Of a stretch of 64,000 nucleotides of DNA, positions 18,131-34,986 are shown piece by piece. The first letter of the stretch is position 1. Each line of letters starts with the position of its first letter. This stretch comes from Thermoguttaceae bacterium (GTDB taxonomy: Bacteria; Planctomycetota; Planctomycetia; Pirellulales; Thermoguttaceae), in contig JAFRXD010000026.1 of the NCBI GenBank assembly GCA_017441605.1, positions 16,601 to 80,600 on the forward strand, given 5' to 3'. The translations under genes were made by a program, and so were the position numbers. Below the pieces are notes generated by a model. The model ran no database searches and had not been told where the DNA came from. It was given only the letters and a program-made list of their open reading frames with translations.

Positions 18131-18805
18131 CTACTCCTCTCGCTCCGGCGCCTCTTTCCCGAGCGCCTCGTTCCTTCGTTTTCTAACCTCGTCCCAACTC
18201 GTTCCGAAGACGAGCGACAGAATCGCCAAAAGGAACGCGCCGAAAAAGGCGAGGACGCCCGTCGAAAAAACGGCTCCGCTAAGAATTCTCAACGAAGCGC
18301 GGCGCGACGTCAAGTCTTCGTTTTCCGAATTTCCGCGCTTGAACTCGAGCTCTTCCCGCTTTTCGGGGTTCGGTTTGGCGAAGAGCGCGCAAATCGTTCC
18401 AATCGTCGCGACGCCCATGACGATCAAACCGCCAAATACCGCGGGGTATAAAAACGCTTGAAACAATCGTTCGAGGAAGACGCCCCGCCAAGCGCGAGGC
18501 AAGAACCCGAGTAGAAAGGGGGAGCAGAAGACGAGCGCCCCCGCCAAGAAGACCAACCCCCAAACGATTTTGCGTCGAGCGCGGTAATCCTTGACGATCG
18601 CTTTTTCCCAAACGGAGTCCTCGAGCTCGCCCTTTTCTCGATTCGATTTGCCAAGGGCGACGAGAATCAATCCGAGAAACGCCGCCGCAAAGAGAATCGC
18701 GCCGAAACAAAGCGCCAAACCGCTCAAATAGAGGATCGGGCGATTCGGATCGGTCGGGGTATAGACGGGGTTGCCCCACAGGGCGGCTCGCAAGACGAAG
18801 CTCAT
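18131..18805 (-). CDS. four-helix membrane protein, first gene of the array (fused N- and C-half)
   Basis: A 224-aa protein from ATG 18805 (GAGGAGGAAA upstream). N-motif ALWGNP (8-13), TM1 25-51, VKDYRARRK (71-79), TM2 80-102, TM3 117-142, CALFAKPNPEKRE (139-151), LTSRRASLR (165-173), TM4 175-200, charged tail. It contains both the N-half motifs seen alone in the B-type genes and the C-half motifs seen alone in the C-type genes. It lies just downstream of the purC terminator; no clear separate promoter was found. Confidence 0.74.
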   Translation of the reverse strand: MSFVLRAALWGNPVYTPTDPNRPILYLSGLALCFGAILFAAAFLGLILVALGKSNREKGELEDSVWEKAIVKDYRARRKIVWGLVFLAGALVFCSPFLLGFLPRAWRGVFLERLFQAFLYPAVFGGLIVMGVATIGTICALFAKPNPEKREELEFKRGNSENEDLTSRRASLRILSGAVFSTGVLAFFGAFLLAILSLVFGTSWDEVRKRRNEALGKEAPEREE

Positions 18806-18829
18806 CGTTTCCTCCTCGTCCGTTCGCGG

Positions 18830-18866
18830 AAAAACAAGGGCGCTCGCGACGCGGAGTCGCGAGCGC
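18830..18866 (-). terminator. intrinsic terminator after purC
   Basis: On the minus strand GCGCTCGCGAC / GTCGCGAGCGC (11 bp, short loop) followed by CCTTGTTTTT. It separates purC from the membrane-protein array. Confidence 0.75.
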
Positions 18867-18877
18867 GAACCCTAAAC

Positions 18878-19780
18878 TCAGATTTCCGACTGGAACTTCA
18901 GCTTCCTTCCGGAGAGGCGCTCGAACGCCTCGATATATTTCGCGCGCGTCTTGAGGACGATATCGTCGGGCAACTCGGGGGGATCGGAATTGCGATCCCA
19001 GCCGGAGGCGAGGAGCCAGTCGCGAACGAACTGCTTGTCGAACGAGGGCTGCCCTTTGCCGGGCTCGTACAGGTCGGCGGGCCAGAAGCGCGAGGAGTCG
19101 GGCGTGAGAACCTCGTCGACGAGAATAATCTCCCCGTCCGACGCGACGCCAAACTCGAATTTCGTGTCGGCGACGATGATCCCGCGCTCGGCGGCGTATT
19201 CGCTTCCGCGCTTGAAAATATCGAGTGAAAGCTCGCGAAGCCGCTCGGCGACGTCTTTGCCGACTCGGTCGGCGCACTCCTCGAACGAGATGTTTTGGTC
19301 GTGCCCGGTCTCCTCTTTGGTCGAGGGCGTGAAGATCGGCTCGGCGAGTTTGGAGCTTTCGACCAGTCCCTCGGGCAAATCGATCCCGCAGACAGTCCCG
19401 GACTTTTGATACTCTTTCCAACCGGATCCGGCGAGGTATCCGCGAACGACGCACTCGATTGGGACGACCTTCGTTTTCTCGCAAAGGAGGGAGCGCCCGG
19501 CGAACGTCGCGCGATCGGTTCCCTCGGGGAACGGCATTTGGTCGACGTCGGTCGTGATCGCGTGATTGCGAACCCCGAGCGTCTCGAACCAAAATTCGGC
19601 GGTCTGATTGAGGACCTTGCCCTTGTCCGGAACGCCGGTCGGGAGAATGTAATCGAACGCGCTAATCCGGTCGGAGCTGACCAAGAGCAACTTGTCGCCG
19701 AAATCGTAAATGTCGCGAACCTTGCCGCGCTTGGGCGTCAATCCGGGAATCGACGTCCTCAAAACTGCGTTGAAACTCAT
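18878..19780 (-). CDS. purC: phosphoribosylaminoimidazole-succinocarboxamide synthase (SAICAR synthetase)
   Basis: A 300-aa protein; ATG 19780 (AGGAC upstream) places the conserved start near LRTSIPG. It joins CAIR and aspartate with ATP in purine synthesis, in the cytoplasm. Conserved blocks: KRGKVRDIYDFGDKLLLVSSDRISAFDYILP, PIECVVRGYLAGSGWKEY in part, and GLVESSKLAEPIFTPSTKEE, all typical of the longer (about 300 aa) PurC type. Stand-alone unit with its own promoter and terminator. Confidence 0.96.
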   Translation of the reverse strand: MSFNAVLRTSIPGLTPKRGKVRDIYDFGDKLLLVSSDRISAFDYILPTGVPDKGKVLNQTAEFWFETLGVRNHAITTDVDQMPFPEGTDRATFAGRSLLCEKTKVVPIECVVRGYLAGSGWKEYQKSGTVCGIDLPEGLVESSKLAEPIFTPSTKEETGHDQNISFEECADRVGKDVAERLRELSLDIFKRGSEYAAERGIIVADTKFEFGVASDGEIILVDEVLTPDSSRFWPADLYEPGKGQPSFDKQFVRDWLLASGWDRNSDPPELPDDIVLKTRAKYIEAFERLSGRKLKFQSEI

Positions 19781-22700
19781 TTTTTTCGTCCTATCGTCGA
19801 GAAAGGCTCGAGCGGTTCTCCAACGTCTCAAACGGCGCGAACAGCCGCGCCCGACGCCCGAGCGCCTTGCCGCGTTCGTTAATTATACGACTCTTTTTCG
19901 CGACCGCAATAGCGAGGGGCGAATCAAATCGACCTTGACGCCGAGGATTAATTTGAGCATAATCGGTCGCAACAACGAGCGGCTCGGCGCGATCGCGTCG
20001 AAACGGCGCTCGAATCGGAATTTGCCGACTCGCTCGGCGCAGAAGAAGGATCTCGCCCTATGTCGATTCAACCGAAAAACGGATCTCCGGTCGCGCTCTC
20101 CATCTTGCTCGAGGGGGAAAAGGTCGCGCCTTATCGCGACGCGCCGATCGCCGTTTGCGGCAAAGACGCGAGCGAGGCGCTCCAGGGCGGGCTGTTCGTC
20201 TGCGTCGCGCAAGACGGAACGTCGGCGCTCGCCGCGGTGTTGGAGGCGCGCTCCAAGGGCGCGACGGTCGCGGTCGTCGCTTCGGAATATCGAGAGAACA
20301 TAGCGGCGCTAGGGGCCCTCGACGAGGGATTCCAAGCGATTTTCGTCGACGATCCGCGCTCGGTTTACGCGCGCGCCTGTCAGGCGTTTCGCGGTTTTCC
20401 CGCGCGCAAAATGAAAACGATCGCGATCACGGGCACCGCGGGGAAGACCTCCCTTTCGTACATACTCGGGGGAGTATTGGCGGAGTCGGGATCGGCGATC
20501 GGTCTGATCGGGTCGCTCGGGGTCTACGACGGAATGAAGCTGAGCCCGATTAAGGAGACGACCCCGGAGCCGGAGATTCTCGCGGAATTGCTCGACAAGA
20601 TGGCGGAGGTCGGTTGCGCTTGCGCGATCGTCGAGGTTTCTTCGGTCGCGCTGGCGGAAAAGCGGATCGCGGGAATCGACTTCGACGCCGTTTGCCTAAC
20701 GAATTTGCGGCGCGATCATCTCGACGTCCACCGAACGGTCGAGAGCTATCGCCGCGTTAAGATGCAGATCTTCAATTACTTAAAGGAAGACGGAATCGCG
20801 ATCTGCAATTTGGACGACCGCGTGACCGACGCGGCCCTGCACCTGATCGATCGCCCCGTTCTCACGGTCGGGATTCAGCCGACCGAATGCTCCGTCTCGG
20901 CGACTCCGGTCGAGCGAAACATAGACGGTCAAACGTTTTATATCGTCGCCGGTTCGGACGCCCATCCGGTGCGAACGAAGATTATCGGAAAAGAGCACAT
21001 TTACAACTGCCTCGAGGCGGCGGCCTTGGCGGTCGCTTGGGATATCGATCTAACGACGGTCGCGAGGGGAATCGAGCGCGCGCGCTACATTCCGGGTCGA
21101 ATGGAGCGGGTCGACTGCGGTCAGCCGTTCGGGGTGTTTTTGGACCGAGCGAACTCTCCGGAATCGCTGGCGGCGGCGCTTGAGGCGATACGAAAGGTTA
21201 CGAGCGGCTCGGTTTATTGCGTCCTGGCGGCTCCGGAAGACGGGGATCGAAGCAAGCGCCCGCTCATCGGGCGCGCGGCGGAGACGCTCGCCGATTTCAC
21301 GATCGCGACGAGCGGCAACCATCCTCGTTCCCAAACGGAAGAGGCGTTCGAGGACACGATGCGAGGGTTCGAGAAGCCCGACAACGCGAAGATCGTCAAG
21401 GATCGAAAAGAGGCGATTATCTGGGCGCTCTCCCACGCCGCCCCGGACGACAGCGTTTTGATCGTCGGGCAAGACGTCTCGACCCTCGACAAGATCAACG
21501 AGAAATTCGTTCCCGATCGCCAGTTCGTCAAGCATTGGCTCTACGAAAACCAGCCCTGCGCCGAGGCGTTCTGGTACAACTAAAAGCGCGAGTCGTCGCG
21601 AGGTCTTATGCCGAACCTATTCTTCGAGAGCTTCGTCTTGTGGATCGCGATCGCGGTCGGATTGGTCGTCGTCGGCTGGGCGCTCGCGCAAGGGACGACC
21701 AAACGGTCGTTCGCGATTGCCGGGTTTGGAGTCGGGCTCGCGGCGCTGGCGCTCGGCGCGATTCTCGTCTTCGTCGTCGACACGGATCCCAAGTCGATCC
21801 GGCGGACGATTCGCGCGATGGAATCCGCCGCGGAAAGAAACGACGCCGACGGCGTTCTCCAATACGTCTCGAAAAACGCGTCCGTAACGCGCCGATTCGT
21901 CGACAAGGAAATGCGCGCCGTTCGCATCGATATGGTCAAGGCGAGCGGGGTCAAAATCGACGAGCTCAATAAAACGACCTCGCCCGCGCGAGCGCGCGTC
22001 TCGCTAAGAATCGCGGTTCAGGGCCAGGGCCGCGATTGGGGCGAATACCCCTTCTCCACCCTCGTCGAGGTCGATATGGTCGAGCTTCGCCAGGAGCCCG
22101 ACGGGGTCTGGCGCGTTACCGACAAAGTCGAGCTCGGTCGCCCGTTTCGCTAATCCCGACGACTCTTCCCCGGCTTTTTCCCTTTTTTCTTTTCCTCTTC
22201 CTTCTCCCCAGCTTCCTCGCGCTCTTTTAACTCGTTAAAAGCGCGGAGGATAGGTTCCATTTTCGCGCTCAGCCGCTCGGCGGAGGCTTTCTTAAAATCG
22301 CACTCCCAAACGCGAACGACGAGATACCCGAGTTTCTCCAACCGCTCGGTCACCGCTAGGTCGCGCGCCTTGTTCCGCTCGATTTTCGCGCGCCAGTAAT
22401 CGGCGTGGTCTTTGGGCGTTACGTTGCGACAATTGTGCCCGTGCCATAAGCAACCGTCCACGAAAACCGCGATTCGCAATTGCCGGAAGAGAAAGTCCGG
22501 TTTGCCAAAGAGTTTAACTCCTCGCCGCCAACCGGTGATTCCGAGGCGCTTGAACTCCTCGATCATGCGCAGTTCGGTCGATTTGTTTTTGGTCGAGCGA
22601 ACTTTGCTCATTATTTCGGAGCGCTTCTCCGCCGACACAACGTCGCGCTTGTCCTTGGAATCGGACGGTTTGGGACGCGCCGAAGCGGGATCGCTCGCCT

Positions 22701-25700
22701 TCGGCGGCGCTTTGGGAGCCGACCGTTCGCTCGCCTCGCGCTTCGACTTCTTCGCGCGAGTCTCCGGCTTCGAGACCGGTTCCGGCTCGGGGTCGCCGAA
22801 AAGCGCCTCGACCGTCTCGTTCAAGGCGCGCGCGATTCTCAGCGCCGTCCCGACGTCCACGACGCAGGCCCGGCGCTCCAGCGCGGCGAGAAATCGCGGG
22901 GAGACGCGAACCCGATCCGCGAGCTCTTCCGCGTCGATTCCGAGCGCCTCTCTCGCGGCGCGAACTCTTTCGGTCATTTCCGAGTCTCCTTGTCTTCGTT
23001 TCCCTCGCGCGAGGACGAGCCTTCGGCGGCTTTCTCGCGGACTTCCCGCTCGAGCGCGCGGAACGTTTCGAGCTCCTCTTTCGTCGGCGGGAAAAGTTTC
23101 GTTTTCTCGGAGCGCTCGAAGGCTCGCGCGACGCGCTCGGTCGTTTCCAAAGCCGAGTCGAGGGCGCCGTTCGCAAGTTCTTGTCGAGCGACGAGAAGGA
23201 GGACGCTCCGGTAAATCGGTCGAGCGCAAAAGCGCCGGTTCTTCAGCGCCCCTTCGCAGAGCGTAAGCGCGAGCCGCGCGAGCCGCTCGCTTCGGCGGCG
23301 CTCGCGCGAGGTCCCCAATTCGAAGCGACAGCGCGCCGCGCGGCGAAGCGCGTCGATTCTCAGGAACGGGCGCTCCTCCTCTTCGTACTTCGTAATGGAC
23401 GCGGAATCGAAACTTAGGCGAAGCGCTCGCTCGCTCGCGCGCAGGGCGGGCTTCCACTGTCCGCGCCGCTCGAGCGCGTCGCTCCAGACGGCGAGGCAAG
23501 AGAACTCGGCAAACGAGTCGACCGATGGAGACCGCTTCATTTCTTTAGCCAACTCGGCGAACTCGCGGCTCGCGACGTCGAACCCTTTTTCGTCCAAATC
23601 GAGAACGATTTCGAACGTCCGCAGGAGTCGTCGCGCGAGGGCTCTCGTCGAGTCGCCGACCGAGGCGAACTCGTCGACCTCGTCGCGGCTAAAGCGGCGG
23701 AGCCCCGGAATTTTTGCAAAAAAGGCGTTTTTCCACAACGCGCCGAACCGAAGGGCTTTCCAGAAAAACGTCTCGGGAAACGGACTGTCGACGGGGTCGA
23801 ACTCGCAGTCGCGTCGGTCGCGCTCGAAGCCAAGTTTAATCGCCTCTCTCGCGCCCTCGACGTCCCCGAGCTCGAGTCGCGCGCGACAGAGCTCGGATGC
23901 GGCGATCGCGATTTGACGCCCGGTTTGATTCAGGGCGTAGGTTCGCGCGAACTCGCGCTCCGAGAGGGTTTCGGTCTTAACGATCGCCTCGCGACAGATT
24001 TCGAGATCGTCGAGGACGGCCAAGGCGGCTTCCGCGACGCGATCCCAAACCAGCCTTTTCTTCCAAAAAATGGCGCGATAGTACTCTCGCTCGACTCTCC
24101 GATAGGCGCGAATCGCCTCGAAGTCGGGAAAGTCGCTCATCGGGGCGTCGAGAGATTCGAGAACCTCTCGCGCGGCTCGGAAACAGTTCCGCTCGGCGTC
24201 GAACCATTCGAAAGCGGAGGACGCCAGCGCCCAAAACGCGTCGACGCGGTCGCGGCGCCCCTTGGCGTCGAGCGATTCGAAGCGGCGTCGAGCGAGGCGC
24301 CAAAGCCTCGCCGCGACCCGTTTGTCCGCGTCGTTTCCGTTTTCGAAGAGGAAGCGAGCCGCTTTGGCGAACCGCTCGTAGGCGCGCGCGGAGTCGTCTC
24401 CGTCGGCGACGAGAATCTCGTAGCGCTCTAGCGCCTCTCGGTTTCTTCGCAGGGCGCTCTCCATGTCCCCCGCGTCGGAATCGAGCTCGGCGAGCCGATC
24501 GTAAACGTTTCCAAATCGCTCGGTTACAATGGCGGCTTTTCCTAAGTGTTTCTCTTCTTCGGTCAAGGCGTCGACGAGTTTGAGGAGCGCCTCGCGCGCC
24601 AGTTCGTCGTCCTCTAGATCGAGTCTCGCAACCCGCGCGATCGAGTCGTAAAAAATACTGACCGCGAGGAGATCCAACGGGGAGCGCCCCCCTTTTTCGG
24701 CGCGCCGCTCGAGTTTCTCGCCCTCCTCGCGCGCGAAGGCGACGCCCTCTTCCTTGCGATCGGTTCTCGCGAGCCAGGCGAAATAGGAGGCGCCGAGACC
24801 TCCGGCGCGAACGACGTTCGGAGAATTGGAGATCGGGGCGCGGCGCAGCGCGTCGAGCGCTTTTCGATAGGCGTCGTCGGTTTCCTCGCGCAAACGCTCC
24901 AACTCGGGGGGTAGCGGCTCGTCCGGCGAGGGCGTTTCGCTCGCGGGGCTCGGCTCGCCGTCGGAACTCTCTCCGCGCGCGAGCGCCAGGGCGTCGCGAC
25001 ACTCGGAATAGACGCGCGCGCTCAAATTCGCGAGCAGTTCCCGCATAGGAATCGACCGAACCCAAAAGTCGGGAGGCGGCTCGAAACCGGGGGTTTTTTG
25101 GCGAGAGACCTCGAGCCCGGCATCGACGCTACGAACGGCGGACAGAGCCTCCGAGCGCGCGGCGAAAGCGTCGTCCGCCTCGAGCTGCAAGTCGGTCGTT
25201 TTGTCGAGCGCGTCGACGAGGAGCGGCAATCCGGAGAGATCGCCCTCGCTCGCTCGGAATCGCATAACCCGCGAATAGGCGGCGAGATCGGCGAAAAGGG
25301 CGCGCTTTCTCGGATCGGTTCCCAAGCGCTCTCGGACGAAGCGCTTGGATATTTCCTCTCGCCCGGCGGGGTCGCTCTGGAGTCGAAGCGACTCGATTTT
25401 CTCTTGAAGCGCCTCTTCGGGAGTCGACTCGGAGCGCTCGCCTTCTCGCGATTCGAGCGGCTCGGGAAGCGACCCGAAATCGCAATAGGGCGCGAATTCG
25501 GGATCCCATCGCGACTCGGTCAAAATCTCGATTCGAGCGGCTCTTAAGTTGAGAAAAAGCCCCTCGAACCGCGCGACGAGCGCGCGATTTCGCTCGGAGT
25601 CGTCGTCCTCGGGATCCCACTCGGTCTCGACGTACTTTCGGCGAAGTCGCGCGATATGGCGAGTCCAGAGCTTAACGACGCGAAGCGCGGCCTTGGGCGA

Positions 25701-28700
25701 GTCGGCGACCCGAGTCGTTCTCGCGACGCTAATCGCCAAATCGTTCACGAAATCGAAGAAGCCCCAGTTTTTGCGCCGCAGCCCCTCCAAGACGACTCGG
25801 CTCGCCAGCGCCAAGTCCTCGCGCGCGACGGCGATCTCGCCGACTTTGAACTCGGAAATCGCTTTCCCTCGGAGAAAGTCCGCCAAAAAGAGCCGACTCG
25901 ACTCGTCGAGCTCGCGATTTTCCCAAGCCGCCCCCAGAATCCCCTTGGCGCGCCTTAAATCGGCGAGCGCGGAGGGGGACTTTCGGCGATCGCTCCCAAC
26001 CGCGCCGCGCAACGCGAGCGCTTTTCCGAGAATCGTTTGAAGCGCGGAGTCGGCGGAGTCCTCCTCGGCGCTCTTTTCCAGGAGCTCGACCGCCTCGTTC
26101 GTCGCGGCGATTCCGTCGCGAACGCGCCCGACTCTAAAGAGCGCGTTTCGGCGCTGGAGAAGGAGTTGCGCGTAGACGGGGTCGACGCGCTCGCGCTCCT
26201 CCGTCGAGAGGCGCGAGAACAGGGTCGCCAAATCGAGGCGAAGCGTCGAGGCCAAATCCCAGAGTCCAAAAGTCGCGCAAAGGTCGAACATCATGCAGTT
26301 CGAGATCGTCGCCTGAACGGACGGGGAGAAATTTTCGTCTTTCTTAACCGCCCAATTGAGGCATTGAACCGCCTCGTCCAAATCCCTGGCGGCTTTGGAC
26401 CAGCGCTTTTGCCACATATAGACCGCCGCTCGACGGCGCAAGGCGTTTTCGAGCCTCGAGCGCGCTAGGACGCGACGCGGCATAATGGAATCGTAAGTCA
26501 GGAATTTTTCGAGGGCTCCGATCGCGCGATCCAAGGAGGCGATCGCGTCGTCGCACTTGCCGCGCTGCGCGAGAACGTCCGCTTGCGCTTCCAGAAGTTG
26601 GGACAGGGGCGCGAAATACTCGTCCTCGTCGTAGGAGTAAAGCCGCTCCTCCGCCTCGATCGATTCCTCGAGCGCTCGATCCGCCCCGTCGGGGTCCCCT
26701 TTGGCGCGAAGCGCCCCGCTCAGTTGGAAAAGCGCGTTGACTTTTTCCGCCAAAAAGCGCTCCTGATCGGAGAACTGATCGAACGCCGCGACCGCCTCCC
26801 GATAGGCGGAAACCGCCTCGGCTCTCGCGCCAATTTTGGCGTAAGTCTCGGCGATTTGGGCCGTAACAAACCCAATGGCGGGAGCGATTTCGTCGCGTCC
26901 CTCGTCGAGCAACTCCTCGAAGATCGCTTTGGACTCCTGCAACGTCGAAAGCGCGGTCGAATCGGCGCCCAGCGTCGACAAATACCGCCCTTGAATCTGA
27001 AGAGCGGTCGCGAGCAGGCGCCGCGCCTCGGGGCGCCGATCCTCGTCCGCCCAGGCGCGAACGTAACTCAGGGCCTCGGAGGTCATATCGCCCGGCGGAA
27101 CCAAGCGATTGCGAACGTAAAAGAACGGTCGCTGCAAGATCGTCTGCGCCAAGAGTTCGGCGAAATTGTTTCCGTAAACGGGGGCGTCGGGCTCGGCGTC
27201 GATCGCCTCGCGCAAAATCGTCTCGGCCTCGTCGAGCGCCTCGAACGCGAGATCGCGCCGGTCGGCGTCCGCGGTCGCGGCTCGCTGCAAGAGAATCCGA
27301 ACCAACTCCTCCCTCGCCTCCTCGTTCCCGTCGGCGACAAGTCCGCGCAAATACTCGATTTTCTCGTCGTCGGGAACGGTCTCGTCGCTCAAATAGTCGA
27401 AATCGGGGCCGAAAAGGGGAAGCGCGTCGCTCTCGTCCTCCTCGACCTCGTCGGTTTCCTCGAGTTCGGGCGCGCCGCCGAACCCGACGGGGGGAGCGTC
27501 CGATTCGGGAAATTTGGGCGGATCGGTCGACTCGGAGGGCGCCTCGTCGCTCTTTTTGCGACGCCAGCGACGCGGAGCGTCGGGGGAATCGTCCTCTCGC
27601 TCGGGATTTTCGAGCGCGTCGGGGGGGTAGTTTCGATTGCGAAAGAACGCCCCGAAGAAATTCGCGCGAGAACCGGGGCGAGAGGCGTCCTCCCCTTGTT
27701 CGTCGTCGCGCTCCTCGCGGTCGTTCCAGCGAACGTCGAACGATTCGGGGCGATTTTCGTCCTCCTCGCCGTCGGAATCTTTCCAGCGCTCGTCGCCGGG
27801 ATCGTCGGGGGAGGCGAAAAGATCGCCGTCGGAATTGTCCTCGAAATTCCAGTAGTCCTCGCGCCATCGACCGCTCGCGTTTATCGACGATCCCCCTCTT
27901 CGCGCGCCTTCCGAGGAGTTCGAATCCTCGCTCTCGTCGGCGCGATCCGGCTCGGATTCCTTTTTGGCCGCCTCGTCGCGACGGGAGACGAACAGCGCGA
28001 CAAACTCGGAGAAAGCGCGAACGGCGGACGACAAACTCTCCCTAACGCCCTCGGATTCCGAGGGATCCGAGCTCGCGGAAAAGCGCTCGCTCGCGAGCCC
28101 CGCCGCGAGCGCGGCCGTAAAGAAGGCGCCAAGCGCGCTTAGAAGGTCAAACCCTGTGAACAAAACTGTCGCTCCCGTCAAAATCCCGCTTCGCGCGCGC
28201 CCCGCGTCGCGTCGCGTCGCGCGCCTCTTTCAATAATTCCATTTGTCGCTCGTTCCAAACCTCGGGCGAGCGCCCCCGATCGTTTCCGGCGTCGACTTTT
28301 TCGACCAACGCGCGCGCCAGTCGGTCGAGCCCCGCGCCCGTTCGCGCGGAAACCTTGATCCAATCGCCCGGAGCGTCGAGCCAATCTCGACTCCGTTCCG
28401 ACTCCGGCAAATCGGTCTTATTGAGGACGCGAAGACCGTTTCTCGCCAGCCGCTCGGACGAATCTCCGAGAAATCGCGCGAAGGCGCGCTCCCCCTCTTC
28501 GCGACTCTTTCGAGCGTCGCAAACGAAGAGGGCGAAATTGGCGGTTTCGGCGCGCTCCGCGGCCAAGCGAGCGCCCTCTCGCTCGATCGGGTCGTCGGTT
28601 TCGCGCAAGCCGGCGGCGTCGACGAGCCTAAAATTCCAGCCGTCCAGAACGAGGGAGGCGCCCACTAAATCTCGCGTGGTTCCCGGAGTTTCGGAGACGA

Positions 28701-31700
28701 CCGCGCGCTCCCGCCCGAGGAGCGCGTTGAGCAAACTACTCTTGCCGACGTTCGGAGCGCCCAAAATGGGAACGACGATCGGCTCGACCAAGCGCCTCCC
28801 GCTAATTCCTCGCGCGATAAGGTCGTCGAGGAGCGCGGCGCGAGCGTCGAGTCGCGTCTCGGTCGACAAGGCGTCGAAAAAACGGCGCCAAAGCGCGGAC
28901 TGTCGAATCGCGATCTTGGCGATCCGATCGGTCGAGGCGCGAGCGACCAGCGTTTCCGACGCGTCGAAAAAAACCTCGCGAATCGGGAGTCCGAAGGCGC
29001 GATCCCATCGATCGTCGCGCCCGGGGGACTCTTCGCGCTCGACGCGGCGCGACCAAGAGTCGCCGTCCTCGAGAACGGCTCCGCGCGAGACGAAAAAGTC
29101 GATTATTCTCTCGACGACGCGATCCCCTCCGTGCGAGTCGATCTCGATGGCGTCGGGGGTTCTTCGCCGCAACACGATCTCGTCGGCGACGCCCCCCAGC
29201 TCGTCGAAACGAAACAATCCAAAATAGGGTCGGGAGGCGTTTTCCGGTCGAAAGCGGTCGAAACTCGGATCGTCCGGCTTTCCGTCGGCGCGACTCCAGC
29301 GCTCGCGAAAGGCGGTCCAAGCGCCGGAGCCCCTAACCCCGAGGACGGCCACGGCGGCGCGTCCTCTCGGCGTCAATCGAGCGACGGCGAACTCGGGAAA
29401 ATCTTTGTCCGCGCTCAACTTTCGACGCCTTTTTCGGAACCTTCGCCGGCCTTCGGCTCGGCGGCGGAGTCGCTTTTCGCGGAGTCTTGGGACGCGGAGT
29501 CAAACTCGGGCGCGCCCTTCCCGTCGAAAACGATCTTTTGAAGCGATCTGGTCTTCGCGCCTTTTGCGTCGGACGCGCAAGAGTCGCAAGGAGTTCCGTC
29601 GACGCTCCGTCTCAACATAACGTAAATCGCGCTCGAATAAACGACGGCGCAATTCGCGAGATAAACGAACGGAACGAGAACGATCGCGCCGAGCCAAAGC
29701 TCGGTCCAAACCCCGCCTCGAAAAGCGGATTCGACGCCCGGCAGCGCGTTGAACGATCCGACCGCGTAGACGCTGGAAAAAATCATCGCGCTCGGGAAAA
29801 CTACCGCCAAGACGACAAAAAATCCGAAAACGGTTAAAAGGAACGAGAAGAAACCGTAGATCGCGAAAAAGAGAAAGCGCTGAGTCGCGTAGGAAATCCC
29901 GCGCGATATCGCGTCGAAACAGTCGGAGCCGTCGGTCGCGACCGCGCAAAACGCGAGCGGAACCGTCAGCGCGAAAACGACGAACAGCGCGACTCCGAGC
30001 AAAGCCGCGAGCGCCGCGATCGGGGCGGACCAAACGCCGACCGCTCCCAAGCGCGGAAGCGCGATCGCGCAGACCCATCCGAAAAACGCCGTCGCCGGCG
30101 GCAAAGCGACGGGCAAAATTACCGAGCGAAACTTTTTTAGCCCGAATCGCAGCGCCGAGAAAATCGAAATTCGGCTCGAGCCGGTCAATCGAACCGCCGT
30201 CGAGCGCGCCAGAGCCAATGTCCACCAGACCATAAGGAACGCGGTCAATAAACTTCGGACGATCGGAAACAATTCCCAAGAGGAAAAGAAACCGAAACAG
30301 AGCTCGCAAACCGAACTAAGCGCGGCTCCGAACGTTTCGCTCAAACCTCCGTTGGAGGAGCCGCGCATACAGTCGTAGACGGCGAACGTCTCGGAAAGAG
30401 ACCAGTTCTCGACCCCGGTCGCGAACAAGAGCGCGAGGACCAAGGCTCCCAAAAGGAGAAACGCGGGAGAAAAGGTCGCGGAAAAGGCGCGAAAAAGAAT
30501 GGTCGGCGGGACCAGCTCTTGCCAGTCGACGCGTCGAATCGTCCCTTCGTCAATATCGGTAATCTGTTTCATCGCTCGTCGCTCCGCCTATACGGTTCGC
30601 TTATGGAAACGCGAGCGCTCTCGCGTCGTCGACTCGAGACGGAGCGCCCGTTCTCAGATTGTACGGCAAACTGGGAAAATATCAATAAGAGCGAGCGAAC
30701 CGGATCGCCGAAAAAGGGTCTCGCTAGTTTTCGCCGTCGGTCGGGGCGACTTGGGCGATCTCCTCTTCGAGTTTGTCCTCGTTGACCGTTTCGATCGAAT
30801 ACTCCTCGTCCGCCCAGCGCTTTAAGTCGATCGTCTTGCACCTGGCGGAACAAAACGGAAGAGCGGACTCAGGGGCGTCGGGGGGAACGACTTTGCCGCA
30901 AATGGGACAGCGCATCGCAAATTCCTCGCTATTTCTCGGTCTTGGCGCTCGAGCTCGATTTCTTCTCGGAACCCTTCGCCTTGGAGGTCGAGTCTTTCGA
31001 CTCCGATTTCTTGGCGCTCGACTCCGACGCCTTGTTCTCGGAAGATTTGGACTCCAAGGATGCGGAAGACGCGCTCGACGAACCTTCCGAGGATTTGTAG
31101 TCGGTGCAGTAGAAACCGTGCCCTTTGAAAATAATGCCCGTCCCGCCGCTAATAAGCCGACGCAACTTCTTGGCTCCGCAATTGGGACAGACTTCGGCGG
31201 GCTTGGCCGTCATCGAGTGAAATATCTCGACGTTTTGCCCGCAACCTTCGCAATGATATTCGTAAGTTGGCATAGGATAACGATTCTATTCAACGCGCGT
31301 CCCCGGAAATCCGCGGGCGCGCGACGCGACGACTCGAACGCGACCGTTTATTCGGCGCTTTCTTCTCTAGTCTCGGGCTCCTTTTTCGGGGAGGCGAGCA
31401 CGACCTGGGCGGCGCGAACCACGCGGTCGTAAAGGGTAAATCCCGCTTTCAGCTCGACGATCACCGTGTTGGGCGGGTATTCGTCGGAGGCGGCGAACGC
31501 GACCGATTCGCAGAAATTGGGATCGAACGGCTTGTGAAGCGCGTCGATCTTTTTGACGCCGCGTTTCTCGAGGGTTTTGGCGAATTCGTCGCGAACCATT
31601 CGGACGCCTTCGACGACCGCTTGTCCGTTCTTGTCGGGCTCCTCGATGCTCAACGCCAAGCCGAGATTGTCCCAAACCGGCAGCATGTCGCGAATCAAAT

Positions 31701-32012
31701 CGAGAGACGCGTACTTTCGCTCCTCTTGCGCCAGTCTGGCGGTTCGATTGCGAAAGTTCTCCAACTCGGCCAAGGCGCGCAAGGCGCGATCGTTCGCGGC
31801 GTCCAAATCGGCCTTGAGTTTCTCGTATTCCGCGAGCGGGATCGTCGCGAATCGCTCTTCTTCGCTCGGCTCGGGGTTCGCCTCGGCGACGGCTTCGGCG
31901 AGCGAGTCGAGATCGGTCTCCTCAAAGTTCGGCATATCGTCTCTTGAATTGTCCACTTCTTACCTCCGGCGCCAACCGTCGTCGGCGCCGCGTTTCCAAA
32001 AAGACACGGTTA

Positions 32013-33233
<1,221 letters not shown>

Positions 33234-33369
33234 CTAAAAGGGGACGATGAAAGAAAAACGGATTCGCCCGAGGAAAGCGAGCGAATCCGTTTCGTTTCCA
33301 ACTCGTTGCGATCAACCAAAATAGAACCGCGTCGAGGGCGATGGACTCGCGACGCGGACGCGAGAATCA

Positions 33370-34986
<1,617 letters not shown>
